DNA from: Phyllobacterium zundukense
GTDB taxonomy: Bacteria; Pseudomonadota; Alphaproteobacteria; Rhizobiales; Rhizobiaceae
Assembly: GCF_002764115.1 (NCBI RefSeq)
Contig: NZ_CP017940.1
Location: 186,001 to 250,000 of the forward strand
DNA length: 64,000 nt
Direction: 5' to 3'
The notes under the pieces are model-generated. The model worked only from the letters and a program-made list of their open reading frames with translations, was not told where the DNA came from and searched no databases. Made by a program: the position numbers and the translations under genes. Below, one piece after another: positions 27,510-35,987 of this stretch (its first letter is position 1; the number at the start of each line of letters is the position of its first letter).

Positions 27510-28280
27510 ATGATTAGCGGTGTGCTGCTCGACCTTGCCGGCGTCCTCTATGATGGCGAAACGCCTGTACCGGGCGCAGCAGATGCTGTTGTCCGCCTGC
27601 GCGAGGCCGGTCTTCCCATCCGTTTTGTCAGCAATACGACACGCATGGCCAAGCAGGCCATTCTCGACCAGCTCGGCAGGCTCGGCTTTTCTGCCAGAAG
27701 TGAGGAGCTGTTCACGCCGGCGCAAGCCGCACGTCAATGGCTTCGCCAGCACAATCGAACGCCACACCTTCTGATCCACCCTGATCTCATGCCCGAGTTC
27801 CAAGGCCTTTCAGGCGGCGCCGGGACGGTGGTCATTGTCGGCGATGCGGGCGAGGCCTTCGATTACAGGACGCTGAATAGCGCGTTTCGCGCCCTGATCG
27901 AAGGCGCGGAATTCCTGGCGCTGGCGCCGAATCGGACTTTCAAGGATGCCGATGGCAAACTCAGCCTCGATGCGGGGCCGTTCGTCGCGGCGCTGGAGTT
28001 CGCCAGCCAAAGACGCGCGATTGTGCTGGGCAAGCCGTCGCCCGCATTCTTCCTGGCGGCGCTTGCCAGCATGGATTGTCCGAGGACGGAAGCCGTGATG
28101 GTTGGCGACGATGCTGAAACCGACGTCGCGGGGGCCTTGCGGGCCGGACTTGGCCATGGCCTGCTGGTGCGCACGGGGAAGTATCGCGCCGGCGACGAGG
28201 AACGTTTCACACCGCCGCCCACAGCCATAGTGAATGATATTTCGGCGGCGGTTGACTGGATCATCGCCGTGCGCAGTTGA
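27510..28280 (+). CDS. HAD-superfamily phosphatase (LHPP-like, class IIA)
   Basis: 256 residues. Motif I is 'GVLLDLAGVLYDG', with Ala where most HAD phosphatases have the second Asp; LHPP-type enzymes also vary here (Ser). Motif II is 'FVSNTTRM', motif III the lysine in 'IVLGKPSPAFF', and motif IV 'VMVGDDAETDVAGALRAG'. The cap between motifs II and III is of the C2a type, as in NagD. Family members hydrolyse phospholysine, phosphohistidine, pyrophosphate or sugar phosphates; the substrate here is unknown. It converges with the ABC transporter operon (13 bp between stops). Confidence 0.85.
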   Translation: MISGVLLDLAGVLYDGETPVPGAADAVVRLREAGLPIRFVSNTTRMAKQAILDQLGRLGFSARSEELFTPAQAARQWLRQHNRTPHLLIHPDLMPEFQGLSGGAGTVVIVGDAGEAFDYRTLNSAFRALIEGAEFLALAPNRTFKDADGKLSLDAGPFVAALEFASQRRAIVLGKPSPAFFLAALASMDCPRTEAVMVGDDAETDVAGALRAGLGHGLLVRTGKYRAGDEERFTPPPTAIVNDISAAVDWIIAVRS

Positions 28281-28293
28281 GGCGACGGCGCTC

Positions 28294-29208
28294 CTAAGCC
28301 GCTATCTGGCGGACAAAGTGATCGGGCTCGATTGCGACGACGCGCTCCTGGAGAACTGCGGAAAGACGACGGACTTCTTCCACGTCGGCGTTCTTCAATC
28401 GCGCTTTCGGATCCTCGAAGCGGATTTCCGGATCCGGCACCGCTGAAAGAAGCAGGCGCGTATAGGGATGCTGCGGGTTGTCGATCACCTTGTTGACATT
28501 GCCCCATTCGACAATCTGGCCGGCATACATGACGATGATGTCTTCAGCGACGTAGCGGGCCGTCGCAATGTCGTGGGTGATGTAGAGCAGGGCGAGCTTC
28601 ATATCCCGCTTCATCTCGTTGAGAAGGTTGAGCACGCCGAGGCGCACCGATACGTCCAGCATGGATGTTGGCTCATCGGCCACGATAACCTCGGTACCGA
28701 CCGCCAGCGTTCGCGCAATATTGATCCGCTGGCGCTGACCTCCGGAGAGCTCGTGGGGGTGCTTGGGGGCGATGATCGCCGGGTCGAGCTTGACCCTCGT
28801 CAGCAGCTCCGCGACGGCTTCGTCGATCTGGCTGCCCTTCAAATCGCGCCGGTGCAGTTGCAACGGGCGGCGCAGATGATAGGCGATCGTGTGTGCAGGA
28901 TTGAGCGAAGAGAATGGATCCTGGAAGATCATCTGCACGGAGCGCCGGTATGCTGCCAGCGCCCGGACGTCACCGGTTTCCACCGGCTTGCCCTTGAACA
29001 GCAGCCGGCCTTCGCTCGGCGTATATTCCCGCATGACGAGACGCGCGCAGGTTGTCTTGCCGCTGCCCGATTCCCCGACCAGCGCCAATGTGCGGCCGGG
29101 ATGCAGCGCAAACGACACCGATTGCGCTGCCTTGACCGCGAAAGGGGCACGGCCAAAGGTTTTTGAAACGCGGTCGAGCGCCAAGATGGCATTGCACGGA
29201 TCAGTCAT
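28294..29208 (-). CDS. Oligopeptide/oligosaccharide ABC transporter ATP-binding protein (DppF/OppF type)
   Basis: 304 residues. Walker A 'ALVGESGSGKTTCARLVM', signature '[18 protein letters not shown]', Walker B 'VIVADEPTSMLDVS', H-loop 'LLYITHDIATARYVAEDIIV'. The C-terminal extension 'NPQHPYTRLLLSAVPDP' is typical of the OppF side of the peptide/nickel family. Last gene of a seven-gene minus-strand operon; the start overlaps the stop of the previous ATPase (ATGA). Confidence 0.92.
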   Translation of the reverse strand: MTDPCNAILALDRVSKTFGRAPFAVKAAQSVSFALHPGRTLALVGESGSGKTTCARLVMREYTPSEGRLLFKGKPVETGDVRALAAYRRSVQMIFQDPFSSLNPAHTIAYHLRRPLQLHRRDLKGSQIDEAVAELLTRVKLDPAIIAPKHPHELSGGQRQRINIARTLAVGTEVIVADEPTSMLDVSVRLGVLNLLNEMKRDMKLALLYITHDIATARYVAEDIIVMYAGQIVEWGNVNKVIDNPQHPYTRLLLSAVPDPEIRFEDPKARLKNADVEEVRRLSAVLQERVVAIEPDHFVRQIAA

Positions 29209-30020
29209 GTGGCTGCGATCTCCGTCACCGTGGCCCCGTGCAATGAGGGGAACGAGGCCCACAGCTTCTTTGTGTAGTCGTGTTGCGGTGCGCCGTAGAT
29301 TTTCTGGGCGGTGTTCTGTTCGACGAGCTTGCCTGCCAGCATGATGCCGATGCGATCGCAAACCTGAACCATCAGGCCGAGGTCGTGCGTGATGAACAGG
29401 ACCGAAAAGCCAAAGGTCTTGCGCAGTTCGTTGATGCGCTGGAGGATTTCGCGCTGGACGACGACGTCGAGCGCCGTCGTGGGCTCATCCATCACGACGA
29501 TTTTCGGATTGAGCGCGAGACAGATCGCGATCACGATGCGCTGGCGCATGCCGCCCGAGAACTGATGCGGATAGTCCCTCATGCGGTCTGGCTGGATGTC
29601 GACGAGACGCAGCATCTCGGCTGTCCGCTCCCGCGCCTGCTTGCGGTTCATCCCCTGATGCGTGTGCAGCACGTCGTAGAACTGCGCCTCGATGCGCAGC
29701 ACCGGATTAAGCGAATTCATGGCGCTCTGGAATACCATGGCCACTTCGCGCCAGCGAAAGTGGCGCAGCTCCCGGGGATCGAGATCCAGCACGTCGCGAC
29801 CCTCCAGCAGAATCTGGCCGCTGCGGATCAGCGCCGGCGGTTTGTGAAGGCGGCTGATGGCAAAGGCGATCGTGCTCTTGCCGCAACCGGATTCACCGGC
29901 AAGACCGAAAATCTCGCCATGCGCGACGTCGAAACTCACATCATCAACCGCGCGAAAATCGGTTGTTTCGCCGATGTAGTCGATGGTCAGGTTTCTTATG
30001 GAAAGCAATGGCTGGGTCAC
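29205..30020 (-). CDS. Oligopeptide/oligosaccharide ABC transporter ATP-binding protein (DppD/OppD type)
   Basis: 271 residues. Walker A '[18 protein letters not shown]', signature '[18 protein letters not shown]', Walker B '[14 protein letters not shown]', H-loop '[20 protein letters not shown]'. The Q-loop region '[16 protein letters not shown]' is that of OppD proteins. The second half of the ATPase pair; it overlaps both neighbours by 4 bp. Confidence 0.92.
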   Translation of the reverse strand: MTQPLLSIRNLTIDYIGETTDFRAVDDVSFDVAHGEIFGLAGESGCGKSTIAFAISRLHKPPALIRSGQILLEGRDVLDLDPRELRHFRWREVAMVFQSAMNSLNPVLRIEAQFYDVLHTHQGMNRKQARERTAEMLRLVDIQPDRMRDYPHQFSGGMRQRIVIAICLALNPKIVVMDEPTTALDVVVQREILQRINELRKTFGFSVLFITHDLGLMVQVCDRIGIMLAGKLVEQNTAQKIYGAPQHDYTKKLWASFPSLHGATVTEIAAT

Positions 30021-30913
30021 AGGCGGCCTTCTCCCGAACGGATCAATGCGGTCCAGCGGCTCAGACGATTGCCTGTCCGCAGACGCGGATTGGCAATCTC
30101 GTCAACCGCGAAATTCAGCAGCGAAAGCCCGACACCCAGAAGGGCGAGGGCAAAGCATGGGGTGAGAATATCCCACCATGCGCCGACCGACAGGGCCGAC
30201 GCCTTTTGCGCATTGTAGAGCATCATGCCCCAGGACACGGTTTTTGGATCGCCGAGGCCGAGGAATTCCAGCGTTGCCTCGGTAATGATGGCAAAGATCA
30301 CGCTGCCGATAAAATTGATGCCAACGATGGAAATGAGATTGGGAAAGATTTCGAAGGTCATGATGCGCCAGCGCGGCTCGCCCATCATTTCCGCGGACTT
30401 GATGAAGTCCTTGTGTTTGACCGAAAGGGTTTCGGCACGGGTGACGCGCGCGCCCCAAGCCCATGAAGTAAAGCCGAGGATAATGGCGATGACCAGCGGG
30501 CTGGCCTGTCCGATGAAAGCGGCGAGGACCAGGAGCAGGGGCAGGTTCGGCACGACCAGCACCATGTTCGTGAAGAAGCTGATCACTTCATCGGTCTTGC
30601 CGCCGCGATAGCCGGCAATAATGCCAAGCGCCGTGCCAAGCGCCGTTATCAGCAGTCCGGCTCCGAAGCCAACGGCAAGCGACGTGCGCGCGCCATGGAT
30701 GAGGCGCGAGAAGACGTCCTGGCCGATGCGGGTGGTCCCGAGCCAATGATCCGCCGATGGCGGCTGGTGCGGCCGGCCAACGCGGGCTGCCGGATTGTAT
30801 TCGCTTAGAAGCGGCGCTGCGAGTGCGATCAGCACGATGAGCGCAATGATGATCATGCCGATGAGGGCCTTGCGATTGCGGACGAGACCGGAGAGGAGAA
30901 CACCCATTGTCAT
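30017..30913 (-). CDS. ABC transporter permease (DppC/OppC type)
   Basis: 298 residues. Opens with a cytoplasmic segment and first helix 'ALIGMIIIALIVLIALAAPL', then the OppC-type periplasmic loop 'HWLGTTRIGQDVFSRLIHGA', five more helices and the EAA loop 'RAETLSVKHKDFIKSAEMMG'. ATG 30913 overlaps the stop of the DppB-like gene. Pairs with that subunit to form the inner-membrane channel. Confidence 0.92.
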   Translation of the reverse strand: MTMGVLLSGLVRNRKALIGMIIIALIVLIALAAPLLSEYNPAARVGRPHQPPSADHWLGTTRIGQDVFSRLIHGARTSLAVGFGAGLLITALGTALGIIAGYRGGKTDEVISFFTNMVLVVPNLPLLLVLAAFIGQASPLVIAIILGFTSWAWGARVTRAETLSVKHKDFIKSAEMMGEPRWRIMTFEIFPNLISIVGINFIGSVIFAIITEATLEFLGLGDPKTVSWGMMLYNAQKASALSVGAWWDILTPCFALALLGVGLSLLNFAVDEIANPRLRTGNRLSRWTALIRSGEGRL

Positions 30914-31887
30914 GCCCCCCGCAGGCGCGGGTCGAGCAGCACATAGCTGACATCGACGATGAAATTGGCGACAAGCATGGCGACGGTCATGATCAGGAGC
31001 TGGCCCTGGATCACCGGATAGTCGCGCGCGAGAATGGCCTGATAGAGAATGTTGCCGAGGCCCGGATAGTTGTAGACGACTTCGGTGACGAGCGAGCCGC
31101 CCAGGACGGTGCCAATGGCGATGGCGAGGCTGCTGACCGTTGGCAGCAAGGCATTGCGCGCCGCGTACCAGATCATGACGCGGCTGTCGGACAGGCCCTT
31201 GGCACGCGCCATGACGATATAGTCCTCGCCGAGAAGGTTGATCATGTTGTTGCGCATGGTGACCGCAAAGCCGCCCGTGAGCACGGTGCAGAGCGTCAGC
31301 ATCGGCAGGATGCCATGGCAAAGCAGGCTGCCGATATAGGTCAGCGACAACGATGGATCCAGCGCCGGGTCGGCGGCGTAGCCGGTCGGAAACCAGCCGA
31401 GCGTAAAACCGAAGAAGAACAATACGATGAGCGAGGTGACGACCGCCGGGACGGAGGTTGCAAAAATGGCGCCGACGGAAACCACAACGTCGAAGATCCC
31501 GCCGCGCCACCACGCGGCGAGAATGCCGAGGAACGTGCCGAGGGTGAAGCTGATGATCGTCGCCGTGCCCATCAGGCCGACCGTCCAGATCAGCGCGTGG
31601 CCGAGAACCGAGGTGACGGGCAGCGGGAAATATTTGATCGAGCGGCCGAGATCGCCGGTGAAGATGCTTTGCAGATAGGTCAGGTATTGCTGCCACAAGG
31701 GACCATCGACAAAGCCAAAAGTCAGTTTCAAGGACGCAAGATTCTCCGCCGACAATTCGGTGCCGGTGCTGGAAAACATGATCTGGATCGGATCACCGGG
31801 CATCAGGCGCGGCAAAAAGAAGTTGATTGTGGCAGCCGCCACAAAGGCTGCCAGGTAGAATCCGAGGCGGCGGAGCAAGAAAACCAT
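30910..31887 (-). CDS. ABC transporter permease (DppB/OppB type)
   Basis: 325 residues. 'FLLRRLGFYLAAFVAAATIN' is the first helix, 'RLMPGDPIQIMF' the usual DppB loop, and 'LLGEDYIVMARAKGLSDSRV' the EAA motif that docks to the ATPase; it ends 'DVSYVLLDPRLR', the standard C-terminus of the subfamily. About six membrane segments. Located 54 bp after the binding-protein gene. Confidence 0.92.
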   Translation of the reverse strand: MVFLLRRLGFYLAAFVAAATINFFLPRLMPGDPIQIMFSSTGTELSAENLASLKLTFGFVDGPLWQQYLTYLQSIFTGDLGRSIKYFPLPVTSVLGHALIWTVGLMGTATIISFTLGTFLGILAAWWRGGIFDVVVSVGAIFATSVPAVVTSLIVLFFFGFTLGWFPTGYAADPALDPSLSLTYIGSLLCHGILPMLTLCTVLTGGFAVTMRNNMINLLGEDYIVMARAKGLSDSRVMIWYAARNALLPTVSSLAIAIGTVLGGSLVTEVVYNYPGLGNILYQAILARDYPVIQGQLLIMTVAMLVANFIVDVSYVLLDPRLRGA

Positions 31888-31941
31888 ATGCTTCTCCCAT
31901 CATGGCGCAGGAGCGATCGCAACCGCTCCAGCGCCATGCGG

Positions 31942-33594
31942 TTAGTTTGCCGGCTTCAATGCCAGGAGGTGCAGCAGACGCGCTGGATTGTTGCGCGTGA
32001 TGGACGGGTTGACGAACGGGTTGTCGGGCGTCGACCATCCGGTGAAGCGCTTGGTGTTGTATTGATACCAGTTGGGATTGTTGTAGACGGGGAACATGGG
32101 CAGGTTTTCCGCCACGATGCGCTGAGCCTTGTTCATCACCTCTTTCCGGGCGGCGGGATCGGCTGTCCGGGTAAAATCAACCAGCAGTTTCGCGAGATCC
32201 GGATTGAACCAGCGTTGCGCGGTGAACCGCGTCTTTCCCTTGTCGGTCTCATTAAATGCGCGCTGATAGGGATAATAGGGCGACGCTGCCGCAGGGAGGC
32301 TGTTGATGGCCATGTCGAACGTGCCGTTGATCAGGTTGCCCGTCCAGACGGCTTCTTCCGGTGTGGCGATCTTGGCGTCGAGGCCGCTCTCCTGCATGCC
32401 CTCGATGGCGATCTGCACGGTGTCGATCCAGTCCGTCCATGCACTGGGCACAATGACGGAGAACGATATCTTGCTGCCATCCGGATTGTCGCGGAAGCCG
32501 TCGCCATCCTTGTCGACATAACCCGCTTCATCGAGCAGTTCCTTGGCTGCCTCGGTGTCATGTTTGCCGAACTTGCCAAATGCCTCGATGACCGAAGGAT
32601 CGGACCAGGGTTTGTAAAGTTCGCCAAGACCGGACGGGTCCTCGTTGAGCGTCGGATAGCCATAGCCTGCCACGTCAACCATGGCTTTGCGATCGAGCGA
32701 CATGCTGACCGCCTGGCGGAACTTGATGTCGTTGAAAGCCTTGCGGTTGGCCTCGTTGGCCGTTTCCAGATTGAACAGGAACGCCACCATGCTGCTTGGT
32801 GTGTACCAGTAGTGGAAATGCTCCTTGTCCTTGGCGACATAGGTGTTCTCGACATCGGGAATGAATGAAACGCCCCAGTCGAGCGTACCGTCGGCGGTCG
32901 CGGTCAGGATCTGGTTGTTGTCGGCAAGCTGTGGAAAGCGCAGGCAATCGATCTTGAGTTCAGCGGCGTCCCAGTAATTCGGATTGCGGCATTGGTCGTA
33001 GGTCTGGCCGGTGAAACGCGGAATTTCTGTCAGCGGGCCGCTACCGACCGGGGTCTCATTGGCAAAGGTAACGGGATCGGCAATGTCCTTCCAGACATGT
33101 TCTGGAATGATCGGTACCTGGACCAGCTGGTCGGCCGCAAGGGAGCTTGGGTTAACCAGCGTGAAGCGTATGGTCTGCGCATCGACAGCCTCGATGCCGT
33201 CAATGAACTTCCAGATGCTGACGAAATCGAGTGCCGGGAACTTCTTGAGATAGTCGTAGGTGAATTTGACATCGGCCGCTGCCAGCGGCTTGCCATCGGA
33301 CCATTTGAGGTCCGGCCTCAGCTTGAATTCAATGCTCTTGAGGTCGTCCGCCAGCTTGAAGCTTTCCGCCAGGCGAAAATTCGGCTTGTTGTTGTCGAAG
33401 CGATTGAAGAAGACAAGCGGCTCATAAATGAAATCGAGCGTGCTCTGGCGCGCCGATGTCTGATTGAACGGGTTGAAGTTTCTCACCCACGTCGTCGCGG
33501 GTTCGATATTGGCGGTGAGTACGGTCTGCGCCAAGGCGGGGCTTGAAAGCAGTACAAATGCGGATGCGGCGGCGAGCAAACGGTTCTTGAACAT
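31942..33594 (-). CDS. Periplasmic substrate-binding protein, family 5
   Basis: 550 residues with a signal peptide ('LLAAASAFVLLSSPALAQ'). The SBP_bac_5 fold is seen in 'NPFNQTSARQSTLDFIYEPL', 'LKWSDGKPLAAADVKFTYDY' and 'FNLETANEANRKAFNDIKFR' then 'QAVSMSLDRKAMVDVAGYG'. The family covers peptide, nickel and also cello- or chito-oligosaccharide binders; the NagZ-like enzyme in the same operon makes a GlcNAc-containing ligand plausible, but the sequence alone does not decide. Confidence 0.9.
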   Translation of the reverse strand: MFKNRLLAAASAFVLLSSPALAQTVLTANIEPATTWVRNFNPFNQTSARQSTLDFIYEPLVFFNRFDNNKPNFRLAESFKLADDLKSIEFKLRPDLKWSDGKPLAAADVKFTYDYLKKFPALDFVSIWKFIDGIEAVDAQTIRFTLVNPSSLAADQLVQVPIIPEHVWKDIADPVTFANETPVGSGPLTEIPRFTGQTYDQCRNPNYWDAAELKIDCLRFPQLADNNQILTATADGTLDWGVSFIPDVENTYVAKDKEHFHYWYTPSSMVAFLFNLETANEANRKAFNDIKFRQAVSMSLDRKAMVDVAGYGYPTLNEDPSGLGELYKPWSDPSVIEAFGKFGKHDTEAAKELLDEAGYVDKDGDGFRDNPDGSKISFSVIVPSAWTDWIDTVQIAIEGMQESGLDAKIATPEEAVWTGNLINGTFDMAINSLPAAASPYYPYQRAFNETDKGKTRFTAQRWFNPDLAKLLVDFTRTADPAARKEVMNKAQRIVAENLPMFPVYNNPNWYQYNTKRFTGWSTPDNPFVNPSITRNNPARLLHLLALKPAN

Positions 33595-33620
33595 ATTTAT
33601 TCCCCTGGTTGGTTTTTGAC

Positions 33621-34646
33621 TTAGCTTACAAATGCACTGGCAAACATGTTTTCGACTTCGGCATGGACCTGCGCCACGTTCACCTTTTGTGATCCGAGAC
33701 GGGACTTTGCGGCATCGATCCGCCTTGCAGCTGCTTCGCTCAACGGACGGGCAGCCTTTGCAGCGGCCTCGCTGTCGGCAACATCGCCGTGGCTGTGCAG
33801 GGCAATGTCGTAACCGGCATCCAGCACCTGCTTCACACGTTCCGGCATCGTGCCTTCAAGCGCGTTCATGAAGATGCAATCGGAGATAAGGACGCCGTCA
33901 TAGCCGAGATCGTTGCGGATCACGTCATGCAGGACGGGCGATACGGAGGCGGGTTGTTCCTTGTCGTAGGCCGAATAGACCACATGGGCGACCATGGCCC
34001 ATGGCGTGCCCTTGAGATCAACGAACGGCTTGAAGTCCGTGGCGAGCAGCGTCTCCCTGCTGGCGTCGACCACCGGGCGTTCCTTGTGCGAATCGAGCGT
34101 TGCCCTGCCATGACCGGGAATATGTTTCATAATCGGCATGTTTCCGGTCTCGAGCAGCCCCTCGACAACTTCGCGGCCCAGCGTCGCCACGAGTTCGGGG
34201 TCGGCGCCGAATGACCGCGCACCAATGACTGCGCTCGTCGTCGGGAAAACCAGATCGAGTACCGGCGAACATCCACTGGTGAGGCCAAGTTCGCTCATCA
34301 TCGTTCCCATGGCGCGCGAAGAAAGGCGCAATGCCTGTTTGGCGAGCGCCAGATCATGGCGCGCCAGTTCTGCGAACTCGCCGAAGCTGCGGAACAAGGG
34401 CCATGGTCCCGCATCGAGATGCTCGACCCGGCCGCCTTCCTGATCGGTAAAGACCGGGGCATCGTCGCGGCCAACCGCCTCGCGGAAACTTGCGACCAAG
34501 GCTTTGGCCTGGTCTGGTTCGCGCAGATTGCGGCGGCCAACGAAGAGACCGAGGGGATTGGTGTCCCGAAACAAGGCAATCTCATCCGGAGACAGTGTCG
34601 GGTTGGGGATGCCGACAAACAGGGCAAGAGGCGATTGTCTGGACAC
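33621..34646 (-). CDS. Glycoside hydrolase family 3, NagZ-like N-acetyl-beta-glucosaminidase
   Basis: 341 residues, single (beta/alpha)8 domain as in NagZ. The NagZ signature 'KHIPGHGRATLDSHKERPVV' carries the Asp-Ser-His loop whose His is the acid/base in NagZ enzymes. The nucleophile aspartate is in 'YDGVLISDCIFMNALEG', and 'FTDQEGGRVEHLDAGPWPLF' is the substrate loop. No signal peptide, so it acts in the cytosol on imported substrate. GTG 34646 is preferred because GGAG sits nine bases upstream. The gene lies between a GNAT gene and a binding-protein gene, so imported GlcNAc-glycosides or muropeptides are the inferred substrate. Confidence 0.88.
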   Translation of the reverse strand: MSRQSPLALFVGIPNPTLSPDEIALFRDTNPLGLFVGRRNLREPDQAKALVASFREAVGRDDAPVFTDQEGGRVEHLDAGPWPLFRSFGEFAELARHDLALAKQALRLSSRAMGTMMSELGLTSGCSPVLDLVFPTTSAVIGARSFGADPELVATLGREVVEGLLETGNMPIMKHIPGHGRATLDSHKERPVVDASRETLLATDFKPFVDLKGTPWAMVAHVVYSAYDKEQPASVSPVLHDVIRNDLGYDGVLISDCIFMNALEGTMPERVKQVLDAGYDIALHSHGDVADSEAAAKAARPLSEAAARRIDAAKSRLGSQKVNVAQVHAEVENMFASAFVS

Positions 34647-34689
34647 TATATTCACTCCATAGGAACTGTGTTGCGATGGGAGCAGGGGC

Positions 34690-35169
34690 TCAGGTTTTCT
34701 TGGCACGCAGCATGCCTTGATAAATTCCCTTGCCCTCGGCAGGGATTGTCATGGCACCAACGGCGTTGACGTAGAAATCGACAGGACCGGCATCTCCAAT
34801 GATCGCGTACGCATAGCCCATGGATTTCATGGCCTGCAGCGATGCGGAGAAGAGTGCGATGCCTACACCCTTGCCGCGACTGTCCGGATGAACGCCTGTC
34901 GGCCCGAAAAAGCCGCGCGCCGTGGTGTCGTAGCAGGCGAACCCGACGAGGTTCCCGTCATCGATGGCAATAAGGCATGCGGACGGCTGGCGAGTGATGG
35001 CGACAGAGACTTCACTGGCCCAGTTGGTGCTGAAATTATCGCGAACCCAATCAACGACCAGTTGCATTTCAGGGGGCAGAACAGGCCGAATCAGTACATC
35101 TGCATGACGGGTCTGTTTCTCCAGATCGGAGAGCCTGTCGGTATATAAGCTAACAAGCAGATCAGCCAA
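34690..35169 (-). CDS. GNAT-family N-acetyltransferase
   Basis: 159 residues. The acetyl-CoA pyrophosphate loop is 'VHPDSRGKGVGIALFSASLQ' (Q/R-x-x-G-x-G/A pattern) with beta-4 before it ('GFACYDTTARGFFG'). It is the first gene of the minus-strand transporter operon, 43 bp before the NagZ-like gene. In that setting it could acetylate an amino sugar or peptide freed from the imported compound; that is inference. An inverted repeat just upstream may control the whole operon. Confidence 0.85.
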   Translation of the reverse strand: MADLLVSLYTDRLSDLEKQTRHADVLIRPVLPPEMQLVVDWVRDNFSTNWASEVSVAITRQPSACLIAIDDGNLVGFACYDTTARGFFGPTGVHPDSRGKGVGIALFSASLQAMKSMGYAYAIIGDAGPVDFYVNAVGAMTIPAEGKGIYQGMLRAKKT

Positions 35170-35182
35170 GCAACTCTCCTCA

Positions 35183-35200
35183 ATTCCAATATTATGGAAT
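35183..35200. promoter_or_regulatory. Inverted repeat upstream of the transporter operon
   Basis: ATTCCA-ATATTA-TGGAAT, perfect 6-bp arms, 14 bp before the GNAT start codon and next to the ribosome site (GAGGAGAG on the minus strand). Placed to act as a repressor operator for the seven-gene operon. No regulator gene is adjacent. Confidence 0.45.
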
Positions 35201-35987
35201 ATATCCCCTTTTAATGTAATAGACTTGGATTTTTACTCCGGCTTGTCAATCGTTTTATTGATCGCCCCGGTTACATCCAATCAATGAACAAGCAGGATCG
35301 AAAATGGGTTCAGGCGCCACTTTGAAGTGTTGAAGCTGCAACTGATTGCCCAGGGATAGGCAATCAGTTCCAAGGATGCCGAGAATGGTCCAGGCTCCCA
35401 TGAGCCGCAAAGGGACCTTCAAGGCTCCCGCGCGAGCGCAAAGGATATTCGTCTGCTTGTACTGGCCAGATTGCGCCTAACCCTAATTATTTATGCAAAT
35501 ATGTGGGAAAAAGACCAAAAACAGAGGTTGAGTCACGCTGACGTAACGCTCCGTAACATAATTTCATGACGTGGTTGCGAGTTTAGCGCATGAAAACAAC
35601 ACTAAAAAGCATTCAAGCATGTGTGAAAAGCGAGCAGACAACAGTGGGGGACCTAAGCCGGAAATTCTATAGTTAGTTGGTTTAGGATAAAAGGCTTAGC
35701 ACTGTGATTAACGGGACGATATTTTAAAGAGTCTAGAAAACGACAGGCAAAATATAATCAATTACGCGCTCCACGGGGGCGCGTTTTGTTTTGTCCAAAC
35801 GTCCAGTTCTGACAAAGCCCGGACATCCGCCCGAGCGGGGCTCTTGCCCCGGCAGACAGCGGGCGAGGCGACTTCCTGGAGAAAATCGAATACACTATCG
35901 AGACGGCCGCTGGCTCCGTCAATCCGGTTGAGGCGATCAAGAATGCCTGTTTGACCGAGTCGCGCTTCAATTTCTGGGGGAACGACG
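35201..35987. other. 787-bp intergenic region with a decayed reading frame
   Basis: No complete gene. The left two-thirds are AT-rich with no coding signal. In the right part, about 35808-35992 on the plus strand reads without a stop or a start codon as '...GDFLEKIEYTIETAAGSVNP' then 'VEAIKNACLTESRFNFWGND', which has the look of a real protein C-terminus. It ends inside the first codons of the FAD oxidase gene. I take it to be a gene remnant whose family I cannot name. Confidence 0.4.
35764..35792 (+). terminator. Rho-independent terminator in the intergenic region
   Basis: ACGCGCTCC (35764-35772), loop ACG, GGGGCGCGT (35776-35784), followed by TTTTGTTTTG. No intact plus-strand gene precedes it, which supports the idea that something was lost here. 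Confidence 0.65.

Noticed and set aside
28468..30218. Two plus-strand frames of 232 and 312 codons
   Set aside because: Both lie antisense to the ATPase pair and show no motif of their own.
30907..32868. 653-codon open frame on the plus strand
   Set aside because: It lies antisense to the DppB and binding-protein genes, is full of Arg/His/Asp without domain character, and follows from GC-rich codon bias of the real genes.
35530..35570. GTAAC half-sites (ACGTAACGCTCCGTAACAT) in the 35-kb gap
   Set aside because: Direct repeats with different spacing and no GTACTT tail; no gene starts within a sensible distance.
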